From Ostrinia nubilalis (lineage: Eukaryota > Arthropoda > Insecta > Lepidoptera > Crambidae), in NCBI RefSeq assembly GCF_963855985.1, contig NC_087093.1:131501-195500 (forward strand): 64,000 nucleotides of DNA, written 5' to 3'. Each line of letters opens with the position of its first letter. Within the stretch, counting starts at the first letter, position 1. Of the stretch, positions 44,738 through 57,291 are shown piece by piece. The translations under genes were made by a program, and so were the position numbers. Under the pieces are notes generated by a model, which did not search any database, was not told the origin of the DNA, and saw only the letters and a list, made by a program, of their open reading frames with translations.

Positions 44738-45400
44738 AATACGGTGTCCAACAAAGGGCGTACCAGAGTGGCTGTCTGGTGTTAAAAGACACTAATACCT
44801 ATCGATTAAACCCATGTACTATGTTTAGCGAAAATGAATAATTGATTGATTCTGATTGTGATTTGATCCAGATAAACACGCTAAATGTATTTGTACCTCT
44901 CCGAAAAAAAGATCACCAATAATGTTCGTTTATTCCCGATGTCCCCCACTATTTGTCCACCACTGGTGGACATCGAGAAAAAAAGTTGCAATGTCCACCA
45001 GTGGGGGACAGCGCTACTGAAATCTTCCCGTTGGGCCCTACTGGTGGACACTGAGAAGAAATGAGTTGCTCTGTCCCTCAGTGGTGGACATCGAAACCAA
45101 AAAAGTTCCGTTGTCCCCCACTATGTGTTTTGTTTTCGTGATTATTAAAAAATATTTTTTTTTAATTCGTATCAAATATAATTCTCAGTTTTTTAACATC
45201 CCACCTTTCCTATTTATGTCAACTTTTTCAATTTGTCGTGAACTAGATCCTGCAATTTCCGACATTATTACAGATAATAAGTGCAAAATAGTAACATTAC
45301 CGACACAATAATTTCTGATAACATGAACATTGTGGGTACTTGGAAAATTAAAATGACAAAACCGTTCCGATTAACGCACACTTCCTAGGGGCGTCAGTAT

Positions 45401-45646
45401 TGTTAATTGTGAAAAATATAAAACGTTAAAATAGCGGTATCGTTATAGCCAATGAGCTGCTGTCATAGTGACATTGACGTATTGTCAATGTCACACGAGA
45501 ATCAAACGTCAGAATAGAGGGACGCGCGGAGACGACTCCGCGCGCTTTTGTGCTAAGTGATGAATTGTATCTAAAATAAGGCAATATAATGTGAAAGATG
45601 AGTATCCAGTGTTTTATTTATGAGAATAGATTTACCGGCCTCTAAT
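45401..45646 (+). repeat. 5' LTR of the non-autonomous element
   Basis: 246 bp, identical by eye to 52710-52955, beginning tgttaattgtg. It includes the palindrome gtgacattgacgta..gtcaatgtcac. Confidence 0.88.
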
Positions 45647-45670
45647 AGTTCAGAAGTGGGAGAGGAGAGT

Positions 45671-47640
45671 GCAGAAAAGTATTTAAGTACGAGTAATGAT
45701 GGACGCAAATTATGAAGATACTCCCTCCGTAACTTGGCTTGTGGTCACGTAAGTGGTGAACAATTTGACTAACGATGGCCCCAGAGCAGGTACGATTTAT
45801 TATTATTATCGATTATTCCAACAACAACAATATTAACACATTTCCTTTTTGAGCAAAATAATGCATGAAAGTGAATGAAGCATCAAATGTTATAGGTATT
45901 GTCAGTCTTTACTGATAATGCCAGGAATGTGTGTGAAAGCTATGGTATGTGCTCACTTTAATTGCAATGCCTAATAAACTATTTTAGTAAATCAAATTAA
46001 ATTGAACGGTGTTCATTTGTTCATGTTTACATTCTGCAAAGAATAACTTGTTGAGATTTAAAATCTATAAAGAATAGATAGAATTTGGTCAGATAAATTA
46101 AATAAGTTTGGTGATCATGCCCGAGTAACCTCTTGGCATTATTTTGGAGAAGAATTAATAATTAGTTTTATTCAAGTAAATTGAAGCTAAGGTCTGTGTT
46201 GTGTAAACCAGTTTTAGTATCATGATGTTTCTTTCTTGATGTTGAGCACTATAAGATGAGATAAAATCTATTAAATAGCTTAATTTGTAAATTGAAATTA
46301 AGTAAAGCAGCCAGTCATGCCGTTGAACATGTGGTGTATTTTTGGTACTCTTATAGTGATTGATACTTCAATTATTGTGAAACATAATTATTATTATGTT
46401 ACATGATGCTATATTTTGAGTAAAGATAATGTTAATATTGAACTTTTCCAACTTATCAATTAATTTCTGCTGCCAGTAGTGATTTGGGTTGTATCACTAA
46501 AATTGAAAATTAGTGTGGGTGATTAAAATTTATCCAATTATTATAATTAAAAAAAAAAGATATAGAATGTGGTACATTTAACTTAAAGAGTATTCTTGTG
46601 TACCAGCCATTATTGTTGGTTATTCTCACATGGTGAAAATGATTTTAATCTTGAGGTTATTTGTTAGCTGGTTAATAAAAAGTTTATTGGTTGTAGCATG
46701 TTGTGTGTGCATATTTTTAGATTTGACTTGAGTTTTAGATGTGGTGACTTATCTGTCTGCGGGTTGGCCCTGTGGTGAGCAAATCAGTCAAGCACAATAC
46801 CTGAGTGAAGCTGAACACTGAACAAAGGTACTCCACATAAGTGATTTGGAGTTGGACAGAAGGTAATGCAATACAAAAGGGCATCAGCTGTGATATTTGG
46901 TGAGTGAAAATGTAATACAAAAGGAATCAGCTGTGATATTTGGTGAGTTGAATTAATGTTTTATTGCAAGGGTTGAGCTGAGACTAGCAGTGCCACTGCG
47001 GCTTGGTTGTTTAACTGTGCTTATTCTTGTCATTGGCATGAAATTGCATACAATTAACTTGACTGTGAACAGATTTTAATAATTAATTAGCTACAGTCTA
47101 CTGCTAGATTTTAGGACTTCCCAACTGCCGCTAGCAGCCTTAAGCAAAAAGTTATTTAAAGTACTTGGGTATTTCTTTGAGGATGGTAACTTCATTGAAG
47201 TATTTGCAATTGTGCTGTTACCTAAGATAATAACAAGAAGTTTATTTTGATTAAGTTGCATTTGTGTGTGGAGCAACTTGGTGTTCACCCAAACACAATG
47301 TTAAGCATCAATATGTTTCACTTGCATTGTTTTGTTGTCAGTGATGATTTATGTAGTTGTGTTATTCATCTTAATATGTTGATAATGTTGTGGTTATGGG
47401 AATGGTTTGAAAATAATAATAATAATGTATATGATTTACTTGTTGATCATACACCAGTGGACATTGTGATGAAGCTGGGCGGACATTGTCATTCTGCGTG
47501 AGATGTCCTGATATCTGTGTGAGGAGAACATGTGGCATGACATGACAAGCTATGTGGAATGGCCTAATCTGTGTGGGTTTAAAGTGAAAATGTTCAAAGA
47601 ACCCTAACTAATCCCATAAATCATTTAGGATGATGACATT
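45671..47640 (+). repeat. Internal duplication, unit 1
   Basis: Colinear with 48243-50795: from gcagaaaagtatttaagtac to about 47150 the match is near-perfect at an offset of 2572 bp. A second block (about 47160-47640) matches 50090-50795 with more divergence and indels, up to cccataaatcatttagg. No coding sequence. Confidence 0.9.
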
Positions 47641-47691
47641 AGATGTACTGTATGATGGTGTATAGATGTACTGTATGATGATTTCTTGTGT

Positions 47692-47895
47692 CAGCAGAGC
47701 CGAAAGTAGTCAGCGTGCAGAGGTGCGTGGAGTGCAGCGCGCCTAGCGGCGCCAGCTGCAGGTGCCCGCGCGTGGGCGGCGGCGGCGGCTCAAGCGCGGC
47801 GGGCCGCAGCGGCGCGACAGCCAGCTCGGTGCAGGGCGGCGTGGCGCGCGGCGCGGCCGGCACGCGGCTGCTCCTGTGGCGTGTCCAGCGGGTGC
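47692..47895 (+). other. GC-rich exon-like segment inside the LTR element
   Basis: After a tgtcag that could serve as an acceptor, about 190 bp of strongly GC-rich open sequence encode a Cys-containing then Gly/Ser/Ala-rich peptide starting AEPKVVSVQRCVEC. The surroundings are AT-rich and non-coding. A truncated relative of the first 30 bp occurs at 52562-52592 after a similar ttcag. It may be a piece of captured host exon or a leftover of the element's own gag; it was not identified. Confidence 0.4.
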
Positions 47896-48035
47896 CACAA
47901 GCTGTGTGGTGTGGAACATGTCATGATAATCTGTGTGAGACATGTCGTGACAAGCTGGTTGCGACATGTCGTGACAATCTGTGTGGAACATGTCAAGCTG
48001 TGTGGAACAAGTCATGATAATCTGTGTGGGACGTG
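47896..48035 (+). repeat. Tandem repeat of ctgtgtggaacatgtc(atgataat) type
   Basis: Five to six imperfect copies of a unit of about 24 bp. Related units recur at 50515-50720. Confidence 0.75.
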
Positions 48036-48038
48036 TCG

Positions 48039-48113
48039 TGACTTTGAAATCACGTTACTATCATAGTTCAGAAGTGAGATCTGAAACCTATGATAGTAAC
48101 GTGATTTCAAAGT
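48039..48113. repeat. Near-perfect hairpin
   Basis: A 25-bp stem starting actttgaaatcacgttacta, a loop of about 20 bp, then the exact reverse complement. It separates the two internal duplication units of the LTR element. Confidence 0.9.
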
Positions 48114-48242
48114 GTTCCAGGTGACCAATGTTTCGTGTTATTTGTCACGAATGTTATCACAAAACGCCCACGATTCTATGATTATAATGGAATATGATGA
48201 AGAGAGAATGTCAAGGAAACCACGCTGACAAAGGTGTGAGAT

Positions 48243-50795
48243 GCAGAAAAGTATTTAAGTACAAGAAATGATGGACGCAAATTATGAAGATACTCCCTCC
48301 GTAACTTGGCTTGTGGTCACGTAAGTGGTGAACAATTTGACTAACGATGGCCCCAGAGCAGGTACGATTTATTATTATTATCGATTATTCCAACAACAAC
48401 AATATTAACACATTTCCTTTTTGAGCAAAATAATGCATGGAAGTGAATGAAGCATCAAATGTTATAGGTATTGTCAGTCTTTACTGATAATGCCAGGAAT
48501 GTGTGTGAAAGCTATGGTATGTGCTCACTTTAATTGCAATGCCTAATAAACTATTTTAGTAAATCAAATTAAATTGAACAGTGTTCATTTGTTCATGTTT
48601 ACATTCTGCAAAGAATAACTTGTTGAGATTTAAAATCTATAAAGAATAGATAGAATTTGGTCAGATAAATTAAATAAGTTTGGTGATCATGCCCGAGTAA
48701 CCTCTTGGCATTATTTTGGAGAAGAATTAATAATTAGTTTTATTCAAGTAAATTGAAGCTAAGGTCTGTGTTGTGTAAACCAGTTTTAGTATCATGATGT
48801 TTCTTTCTTGATGTTGAGCACTATAAGATGAGATAAAATCTATTAAATAGCTTAATTTGTAAATTGAAATTAAGTAAAGCAGCCAGTTATGCCGTTGAAC
48901 ATGTGGTGTATTTTTGGTACTCTTATAGTGATTGATACTTCAATTATTGTGAAACATAATTATTATTATGTTACATGATGCTATATTTTGAGTTAAGATA
49001 ATGTTAATATTGAACTTTTCCAACTTATCAATTAATTTCTGCTGCCAGTAGTGATTTGGGTTGTATCACTAAAATTGAAAATTAGTGTGGGTGATTAAAA
49101 TTTATCCAATTATTATACTTAAAAAAAAAGACATAGAATGTGGTACATTTAACTTAAAGAGTATTCTTGTGTACCAGCCATTATTGTTGGTTATTCTTCC
49201 CACATGGTGAAAATGATTTTAATCTTGAGGTTATTTATTAGCTGTTTAATAAAAAGGTTACTGGTTGTAGCATGTTGTGTGTGCATATTTTTAGATTTGA
49301 CTTGAGTTTTAGATATGGTGACTTATCTGTCTGCGGGTTGGCCCTGTGGTGAGCAAATCAGTCAAGTGCAATACCTGAGTGAAGCTGAACACTGAACAAG
49401 GGTACTTCACATAAGTGATTTGGAGTTGGACCGAAGGTAATGCAATACAAAAGGCATCAGCTGTGATATTTGGTGAGTGAAAATGCAATACAGAAGGAAT
49501 CAGCTGTGATATTTGGTGAGTTGAATTAATGTTTTATTGCAAGGGTTGAGCTGAGACTAGCAGTGCCACTGCGGCTTGGTTGTTTAACTGTGCTTATTCT
49601 TGTCATTGGCATGAAATTGCATACAATTAACTTAAGTGTGAACAGATAGTAATAATTAATTGGCTACAGTCTACTGCTAGACTCTAGAACTTCCCAACTG
49701 CCGCTAGCAGCCTTAAGCAAAAAGTTATTATTAATAATGGTAAATAAGAGAGTGATGTGTTTTGAATAGAAATAAATGCTTATAATTGGTCATTAGCATT
49801 GGCCTATTGTGTGGTATACTGCTGTACTGTGCGAAAGTTAGCTATTTACCCGACTGCGCCAGAAGGAGGGTTATGTTTTTGAATAATGGTATCAATGGAG
49901 CAAAGTACTAGCAGTGATCAAATAAAGTTTATATTGGTGATGATTGTGTTGTGTGCTCCCTGTAATGACTGGGTTAACAACAGATACTTGGATATAAAGT
50001 CAGTTGCATTGTGGGTGAATTTTGGCCAAGCATGAGAAGAGAAGTATTGTACTTGTTAAATTAAAGTTCTTGGATATTTCCATGAATGCTTGTTCCTATT
50101 TGAGGATGGTAAGTTCATGGAAGTATGTGCAGTTTCCAAAGATAAATAGTTGGAAGTGTATTGCTGTCAACACAACAATAACAGTAAGTTTATTATGATA
50201 AAGTTGCATTTGTGTGTGAAGCAAATTTGTGTTCACTAAGACACAATGTTAAGCATAATTTGTTTCACTGTTTATTACTGGCATTATTGATGATGATTTA
50301 TGTAGTTGTGTTATTCATCTTAATATTTTAGAGTTTACATTGAAATATTTTATTATTTAAATAAAGATAATTTTAGCAAATTTCTTATGATGTTGTGATT
50401 ATGGGAATGGTTTGATAATAATAATAATAATAGGGGTATGATGTACTATGTGAGGATCATACACCAGTGGGCATTGTCAAGAAACTGGGTGGACTTTGTC
50501 ATTTTGTGTGAGATGGATGTCCTGATAGCTGTGTGAGGAGGACATGTGGCATTGTCTTGAAACTGTGTGGACATTGTCATTCTGAGTGGGATGTCTGGTG
50601 TGACATCAGGAATTGTGAAGATGTCGTGTCTTGTGTGGGAGACATCATGAACTATGATGTTTTGGCTTGTGTAGCGACATCATAGGGCTGTGTGGCGAGG
50701 CGCAAACTGTGTGGAATGGCCTAATCTGTGTGGGTTTAAAGAGAAAATGTTTAAAGAACCATAACCAATCCCATAAATCATTTAGGTCCGATAGT
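48243..50795 (+). repeat. Internal duplication, unit 2
   Basis: Second copy of the block at 45671-47640. It contains an extra segment of about 350 bp near 49735-50085, plus additional TG-rich tandem repeats (50515-50720). Confidence 0.9.
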
Positions 50796-50869
50796 ATTTA
50801 TTTTATTTGTATTGCATTGTATAACTTCATTATAATTACGTCATTAGGAGTTCACAATGTTCTAAATTA

Positions 50870-51860
50870 ATTCTGAATAATACTGATAATACCGAAGAGA
50901 AGAGGCAGTATCATGAGCAAATGGAGAACCTACTGAGAAAGGCATACGCCGGGCGCTGTAGTGGTGACTTCGTGGAAAGCTTCAACGACATCGAGCAAGC
51001 AAAGAAGTGATTTTTCAAGTGGACGAAGACCACAGGAAGGCGGTCTTCCATGTCCGGAACTGGAACAGCAACGACGACCGGCTGCTAGCAGTCGCCTCGA
51101 GCGGCAGGCGTGCGAAGAAAGGAGCGACTCCCCTAGAAGCTCCTGAAAAGCAGTGGCGCCTCAAGACCGGATGGGACGAGCCCGTGCTGGAAGACGTCGC
51201 AGCATACTTCGAGAAATGGCTGTCAGACCTGCAGATTATGAAGAGACTGCGTATTCCTCGATACTACTACGGGGGGGAGATAAATGAAACTCCGAGAGCT
51301 GCACATCTTCTGCGATGCAGGCGAGGAAGCCTACGCCGTCGTTGCGTATTGGCACCTCACTTACAACGACAGGAAGGACGCGGAAGTTGTGCTGGTAGCT
51401 GCGCGTGCCAAAGTGGCTCCAGTGAAGACACAAACGATATCGAGGTTGGAGCTACAAGCAGCATGAACGGAAGTGCATCGGCTGCCTGTAGAAGACACTA
51501 TCTACTGGTGTGACTCCTAAACTGTGCTGCATTGGCTGCGGAACGGAAGCCGCCGCTATACACCCTACGGAGCGCATCGACTTGAAGAGATCACCGAGGA
51601 GACAAGGCCGTCGGAGTAGCGTTTGAGTACCCACTCACTTGAACGTAGCTGACGTGGTGTCGAGAGCGGGATACGTGCCTACATCGGAAGAGGATGAGTC
51701 TGTTGTTCCACGGGCCGTCGTTCCTCAGAAGACCGAAGTCTGGATGGCCACGGCAAGAAGGCAAGGACGATGACGTGACAATCGAGCAACACTGCATCTC
51801 GTCACTGGGAAGATCGAGGATAACGAGACGGTCACATCGGACCTCTCGCTTTGAATATTC
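50870..51860 (+). pseudogene. Broken BEL/Pao reverse transcriptase/RNase H fragment
   Basis: Fragments in more than one frame are recognisable. A connection-domain-like piece (about 51007-51250, with WEPVL/WLSDL-type spacing and RIPRYY) is followed by an RNase H start (51284-51466, ELHIFCDAGEEAY and KVAPVKTQTISRLELQAA). Internal stops and frameshifts continue to about 51840. It cannot encode a working protein. Confidence 0.85.
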
Positions 51861-52430
51861 CAGAACATGAGAGACAGAGATGGCAATATCGCGAGAGAAA
51901 GGGAAGAGTATAAAATAGGGAGCAGGGCATTCCAGCTGACTAGTTTAATTCAGGTAAGAAGCGAGTTAAGAAATCTAAGTGGTCGAAAAGAAAAAGTGAA
52001 GAACTCAGAAATAAAGCTGTCTACAACAAGTACTCTGCCTTCAAGATTTATGTCGGTTCCTAGCCCACGAACATACAGTCCACTGCTCATCAACAGTGAG
52101 GGTTCTTTCCATTCTTGGAAGTAGAATGGGTTACAGTTCTATGATTTGAAGTTTATCGGAACCAATAAGTTGTATTTTTGTGGTGGTTGAACAAACCTGA
52201 TAGAAACCTTGGATAAAGGCCTAATTGGGCATCAAAGGATGAGTTTCTTCGGTGGTAACATTTTGGGCATATGAGCTATGGTGCCTAGATTAAGATGGCA
52301 TGTGTGTGATCGACATTATTGTCATTATTGAAGCAGCTGATTCTAAAATATTGAATGAGAGATAATTGTGATAGCGTCTGTATGACCATTGGCGTGGCGC
52401 TACTGATTGAGGAGCACGCTGAGCTTCTAG
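51861..52430 (+). other. Non-coding 3' interior of the LTR element
   Basis: Mixed sequence between the pol relic and the gatgat array. No intact coding region was recognised. Confidence 0.4.
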
Positions 52431-52435
52431 ATGAT

Positions 52436-52552
52436 ATGGATGTGCTGTGTAATGATGACATAGATGTACTGTGTGATGATGATATAGATGTACTGTGTGA
52501 TGATATAGATGTACCGTGTGACGATGATATAGATGTATTGTGTGATGATTTC
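52436..52552 (+). repeat. Tandem repeat of gatgatatagatgtactgtg type
   Basis: About five copies of a 21-27-bp unit. Two related units precede the exon-like segment at 47640-47685. Confidence 0.85.
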
Positions 52553-52709
52553 TCGTTTCAGCAGAACCAAAGGTGGTCAGCGTGAGGTGCGAATGGTGGT
52601 AGAGATGGCAGAGTGGATCTAGCCAGGTGCTCAGCTGGATCCCAATACGAGGCGTCAAGTGTGCCATGAGCAGACCTTCGAGGGCGAAGGAATTGCAGGA
52701 AGGCCGAAC

Positions 52710-52955
52710 TGTTAATTGTGAAAAATATAAAACGTTAAAATAGCGGTATCGTTATAGCCAATGAGCTGCTGTCATAGTGACATTGACGTATTGTCAATGT
52801 CACACGAGAATCAAACGTCAGAATAGAGGGACGCGCGGAGACGACTCCGCGCGCTTTTGTGCTAAGTGATGAATTGTATCTAAAATAAGGCAATATAATG
52901 TGAAAGATGAGTATCCAGTGTTTTATTTATGAGAATAGATTTACCGGCCTCTAAT
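52710..52955 (+). repeat. 3' LTR of the non-autonomous element
   Basis: 246-bp match to 45401-45646, followed by the agtat target duplication. Confidence 0.88.
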
Positions 52956-53460
52956 AGTATAAATTAAGGATTTTTTTAAACTATAAAAAAAAATGCTTTA
53001 AAAATGTATGTATTATAATTATTAGTATAAGATTTACTTAAAATGTTTGTATTCATGAACACAAATATAATAGTGGGGGACAACGGAACTTTTTTGGTTT
53101 CGATGTCCACCACTGAGGGACAGAGCAACTCATTTCTTCTCAGTGTCCACCAGTAGGGCCCAACGGGAAGATTTCAGTAGCGCTGTTGCACAAAACTAGT
53201 AGGTTTAGATAAAATTCCACTAGGAAACTAATTAGAAGAAAGTTAATATTTTATTGTTTGAATTTAATTTATTGCATATGCAATGAAATATTATTAATTG
53301 TAACTTATTACTGTGTGTTGAAATAAATTACTTATTATTATTATTTAGCTGCTTTCCATTTCAGTTGTCAATTTTGGTACGAAGATCTAAAAGTAGACTT
53401 ATGTTTGCACAGCAATTAGTCAACTAAGTAAAAAAGTTTTTAAGAGTATAAAAAATCTTT

Positions 53461-53854
53461 GCAGTTAAAACTCATAATCGATCATACGTTTTGACTGATG
53501 CTCTTGGTCAATATCACTTTTGACTGATATTTCCAGTAAAAAGTGGTTTTGACCTTGGGCGTTAGTCAATACCACTTTTGACTGTAAAAAATCAGTCAAG
53601 AATGCTTTCGCCCGATTTCAAATTTTTCCAATCAGTCCAAACTTCATGGAAAGTAATGATTTTACTTATATTTTGTCTGACAAATACGTAGATTTCTTAA
53701 TAATATAATAAGAAATAAAAAAACATCCTCCTATATTTTGTTTTTAAAAAAAAACTCCCGTCAGCTCATTTGAAATAGAGCTCATTATAGTTTTGCCAAA
53801 TTATAGAGTTACTGCTGATATCGCTAGCACGGCAGTATGAGTTTTGACTGTAAC
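53461..53854. mobile_element. Inverted-repeat element with cagttaaaactcataat ends
   Basis: Left end gcagttaaaactcataat and right end atgagttttgactgtaac. The inside has many ttttgactg/cagtcaaaa motifs. Same family as 54382-54543. Confidence 0.65.
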
Positions 53855-54381
53855 ACTACTACTTCAAACGTTAAACGTGTTTTTCTGGATCAAATAGCAA
53901 ACAGCAGGACAACATGCGTTTTAGCTAAATAACTTGAATACTATTCATTTTCGCATACATAGTGGTTAAATCGATCGAGGTATTAGTGTCCTGTAATACC
54001 AGACAGCCGCTGGCTGGTACACCCTTCATGAGACATCCTGTAAGTATATAGGTAGTTATTTAAGTTACACATATTTAAGTGACTGTCGAACTGCAAAATA
54101 TATAATAATTCCTAAATTCCGTATTTTAGCACTATAATTACTTAAATAAAAAAAAGATTAATCTAAAGTTAAAATGTTGCATTATTATTTTACGTGTATA
54201 ATAAAGTTCGAAATTGCCGTTAATTTACCGAATATTTTTTTGACTAGATTATCCTGCATAAGAAAAAAATGGAAATTGATACCTACCTACCTGTAAAAAA
54301 TAATCATATTTATTTTAACGGAAACGACCACTTGTGAACAACAGTTTTTGAAGATTTTAGAAAATAATAAATGATGGACGT

Positions 54382-54543
54382 GTTACAGTCAAAACTCATA
54401 ATCGGTCACTCAAAAAACACTATTGACTGATTTTGTGCAGCTATAAGTGGTTTTGACTAACGCCCTTAGTCAAAACCACTTTTGACTGGAAAAATCAGTC
54501 AAAAGTGATATTGACCAAGAGCATTATGAGTTTTGACTGTAAC
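54382..54543. mobile_element. 162-bp fold-back MITE with gttacagtcaaaactcataa ends
   Basis: Perfect terminal inverted repeats, with an inner array of agtcaaaaccactttt-type motifs in both orientations. Confidence 0.85.
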
Positions 54544-55170
54544 AGACATACTAAATTACATGAATATTGAAGAAAAAATCGGCAATTTCTTACTTAAAAC
54601 CCCTATTATGTATTATAAAAGATACACTAGATCCTAAGTAATACAGATTATGGTGTGATTTGAATTGATTAAACGTAATGACATTGAATTTCTTTTATTT
54701 TATAAAGCTCTCTTATTATTACAATCTTATAAAAATATTGAATCTTGTGATAATTCCGTATTTTGTTTAAAGTTGAGGTGCTATCGCGGTACCTATCTAT
54801 AATATCGCTGGTTCTTTATGAAAATGGAATAACTGAAACACCAATTAAAAATAGTCAGGAAGCTCTTTAATATGGCACTACCTTAAAGTACCTATCTAAG
54901 CATTAATTATAATCTAAAATACACATAAGGCATCGCTAACTGCTGGCGCATCGCAATCTTAACCGTTTAAACTCTCCATTGCAAATTATAATTATTGTTT
55001 AAAAGGTAGTAACTTAATTAGGTGTAGTAACACAGCACACTGAACACACAAAATAGGTATGTAGATTGTAGATCCAGCCAGAGGCCGCACTCGGAAACTT
55101 TTTAGCCGTAAACACTTGACGCCGCGCGCCGCCGCGTCGCGTCGTCACGGTGACTAACGTCGCCCTTATA
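54544..55170. other. AT-rich intergenic DNA
   Basis: No gene was recognised. A short GC-rich patch (cgccgcgcgccgccgcg) lies at about 55122-55140. Confidence 0.4.
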
Positions 55171-56039
55171 ATAATGAGGATCAGTACTGTTGTAGAAAAT
55201 TCAATAAAACTAGTATCTACGTTAATCTTTAAGACATAAGAAAGATATATCTTTTTGAATTATCCAAATCGGACCATTACTTACGAAGATATTAAGTAAT
55301 AAACATAGGCCGTTTTTGCCGCTAAAAGTCAACGTACGCAAGGCCGCGTGACGTCATTATATCCGATCGAGCGCAGCCGGCGTACTATTGGGATGGAAAA
55401 TATTTTTTTCCGGCTAAACTATCAGTTTTAGAAAAAAACTTTTAATAACATTTATTCTTCAAAATAAAGTAACCTATCGACCAGTAATTTTTAAAAATAA
55501 AAATTGTGAAAAATAAGTATTGCTATGTCCAAAAACCACATTTTCATAGGATTCGATGCAATGCGGAGACGCGGTTGGGGTGAGTGTAACTTAATGATTG
55601 TTTGTATTGAACATAACAATACATAATATGATGCTAATACCCAGTTTCTGGCCTGGGGGGGGGGGGGGATAAGTCATACCCAGCTTATAGCCGGGGGGGG
55701 GGGGGGGATAACTCATACCCAGCTTATAGCCTGGGGGGAGGGGCAAGCCTTACCCAGCTTCAGGGGGTAAGTAATACCCAGCTTCCGGCCGAGGGGGAGT
55801 CATACCTAGCTTATGCTTATGGACTGGGGGAAGGGGCTAGCCTTACCCAGCTTCTGGCCTGGAGGGAGGGGTTAAGTCATACCCAGTTTCTGGCATTTCT
55901 GGCATGGGGGGGGTGTCATACCCAGCTTCTGGCCGAAGGGGAGTAGAGGTGGGCGCCGATATACAATTGGCCGGCGGCGGCGCGCCGACTTTTTGACCTC
56001 GGCGGCGGCGGCGTCGGCGGCGTGACCTTGTTTGACCTT

Positions 56040-57196
56040 TGTTCATTAGGTTTTTTTTTATATCTGCTTTTTTAGTATCTGTCGTCAAGACTAATCAGGT
56101 GATTTGCAGTTGGTTGGGGTTTGAGCCACTAGAGCAGTGATTTTTCCTAGTAAATTAGCTCTCTTGATCATACATACTTTGATATTTGGATAGCGGGTTT
56201 GGCTGAGATCAGGTTCTCGTGTATTTCCTAAAGGCGAGCGTACCAATGTGCCGATAAAAGTACCCTTAACATGTATTTTTGAGCTATGTGGAGGCACATA
56301 GTTAATGTTGGATTAGCTGACTATCGGTGGAATATTATATTTAGTTCTGTTTTATTTATATTTATGGTCTTTCCATGTTATCCTACGGTCCAGGATTTTA
56401 ATGCAGGTTGATTGCAGCAATGGTTCGAGGTCTAGATTGGCCGGAGGGTAAGTTTCACGTCTTAAATGATAATATGGCGAGACTTCGGGGCTTAATTACA
56501 TGCACCACTTGGTCAGCCAAGCAGCGGACTTTGCAACAGTCTAGTCACTTTAAGATCACAGTTACATTTGAGGAAGGCCGCAGCTTTCTGGTGTCTGGGA
56601 TACTTTACTAGTAGATGTTATAGACTCTATAACATCTACTATAATATAGAGTATCGCGCCAAGTACAGAGTCCTGGGGTACTCCAGCTCTGCAGCTAAAT
56701 AGAGAAGATTTTGTCACCGAGTTTGATTTAAAACTGTCTGTCACTGAGATAAGAATCCATCAGCAGGTAGTAGAAGTGTGCTATAAGTTACTTTTTAATT
56801 TCATAGAGTAGTCCTTTATGATAAACCCAGCTGAAGCCGCAGCGAAAGCAGACGTACAGGATTCTTTCTTTTCCAAACATTGTACTGATTATAATTGGGT
56901 ATACTATATTACTTGGGTCATACTTAGGCAAGGGAATAAACGAGCAAGAATGATCCTTTTCCATAATTTTAACAATACAAATGTCAGATTCATTGAGCGA
57001 TAAGAGAATTCGTTAGGCGACTTGCCAGCCTTATGGCTCATTTACAAAGTTAAGAGACTTGCGAGGTTCTCACTCAGTGTGGTCATTGTCAAGACCATGG
57101 ACTTCATGGTGATCAGATCAAATGCAAGTGCTTTACGAGGGTCCATTTTTGCTATTTCTTTAGTTTAGCCATCTCTCTTAGCGTTAGTTCTTTCGT
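56040..57196. other. Left interior of the hAT-like element
   Basis: Mostly unrecognised sequence. It includes the minus-strand reverse transcriptase fragment at 56562-56744. Confidence 0.4.
56562..56744 (-). pseudogene. Short Jockey-like reverse transcriptase fragment
   Basis: The minus-strand frame contains AGVPQDSVLGAILY, matching the conserved GxPQGSxLxPxLY block of LINE reverse transcriptases, with the glycine after PQ replaced by aspartate. Only this block is recognisable. Confidence 0.6.
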
Positions 57197-57291
57197 TTCA
57201 GCCGAAAGACGTCCTGCGCCACTCGCATCCAGGCACTTCCTGCGACCTTCCACAAATCGTCGGTCCACCTAGTGGGAGGCCTGCCCACGCT
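57197..57291 (-). repeat. Inverted copy of the RTE 3' end
   Basis: ttcagccgaaagacgtcc.. to gggaggcctgcccacgct is the reverse complement of the 3' end of the adjacent RTE ORF (58270-58405). It lies head-on against the truncated 5' end of that ORF. Confidence 0.85.

Larger units (their letters stand above)
45401..52955 (+). mobile_element. 7.56-kb LTR element with identical LTRs and a decayed BEL/Pao interior
   Basis: Direct repeats of 246 bp at 45401-45646 and 52710-52955 appear identical, and agtat flanks both sides (45396-45400 and 52956-52960), so the insertion is recent. The inside has no intact gag-pol: only a broken BEL/Pao fragment (50870-51860), a large internal duplication and TG-rich tandem repeats. 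It must have been copied using proteins of another element. A solo LTR of the family lies at 19162. Confidence 0.88.
44738..54043. mobile_element. Large inverted-repeat element, host of the LTR insertion
   Basis: The left 44745-44850 (gtaccag..ggctgtctggt..gacactaatacc..cgaaaatgaat) is mirrored at 53940-54043. Further in, 44938-45126 (gtccaccactggtgga repeats) is mirrored at 53070-53190. The arms therefore bracket the LTR element at 45401-52955 as a later insertion. Exact ends and target duplication were not resolved. Confidence 0.6.
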
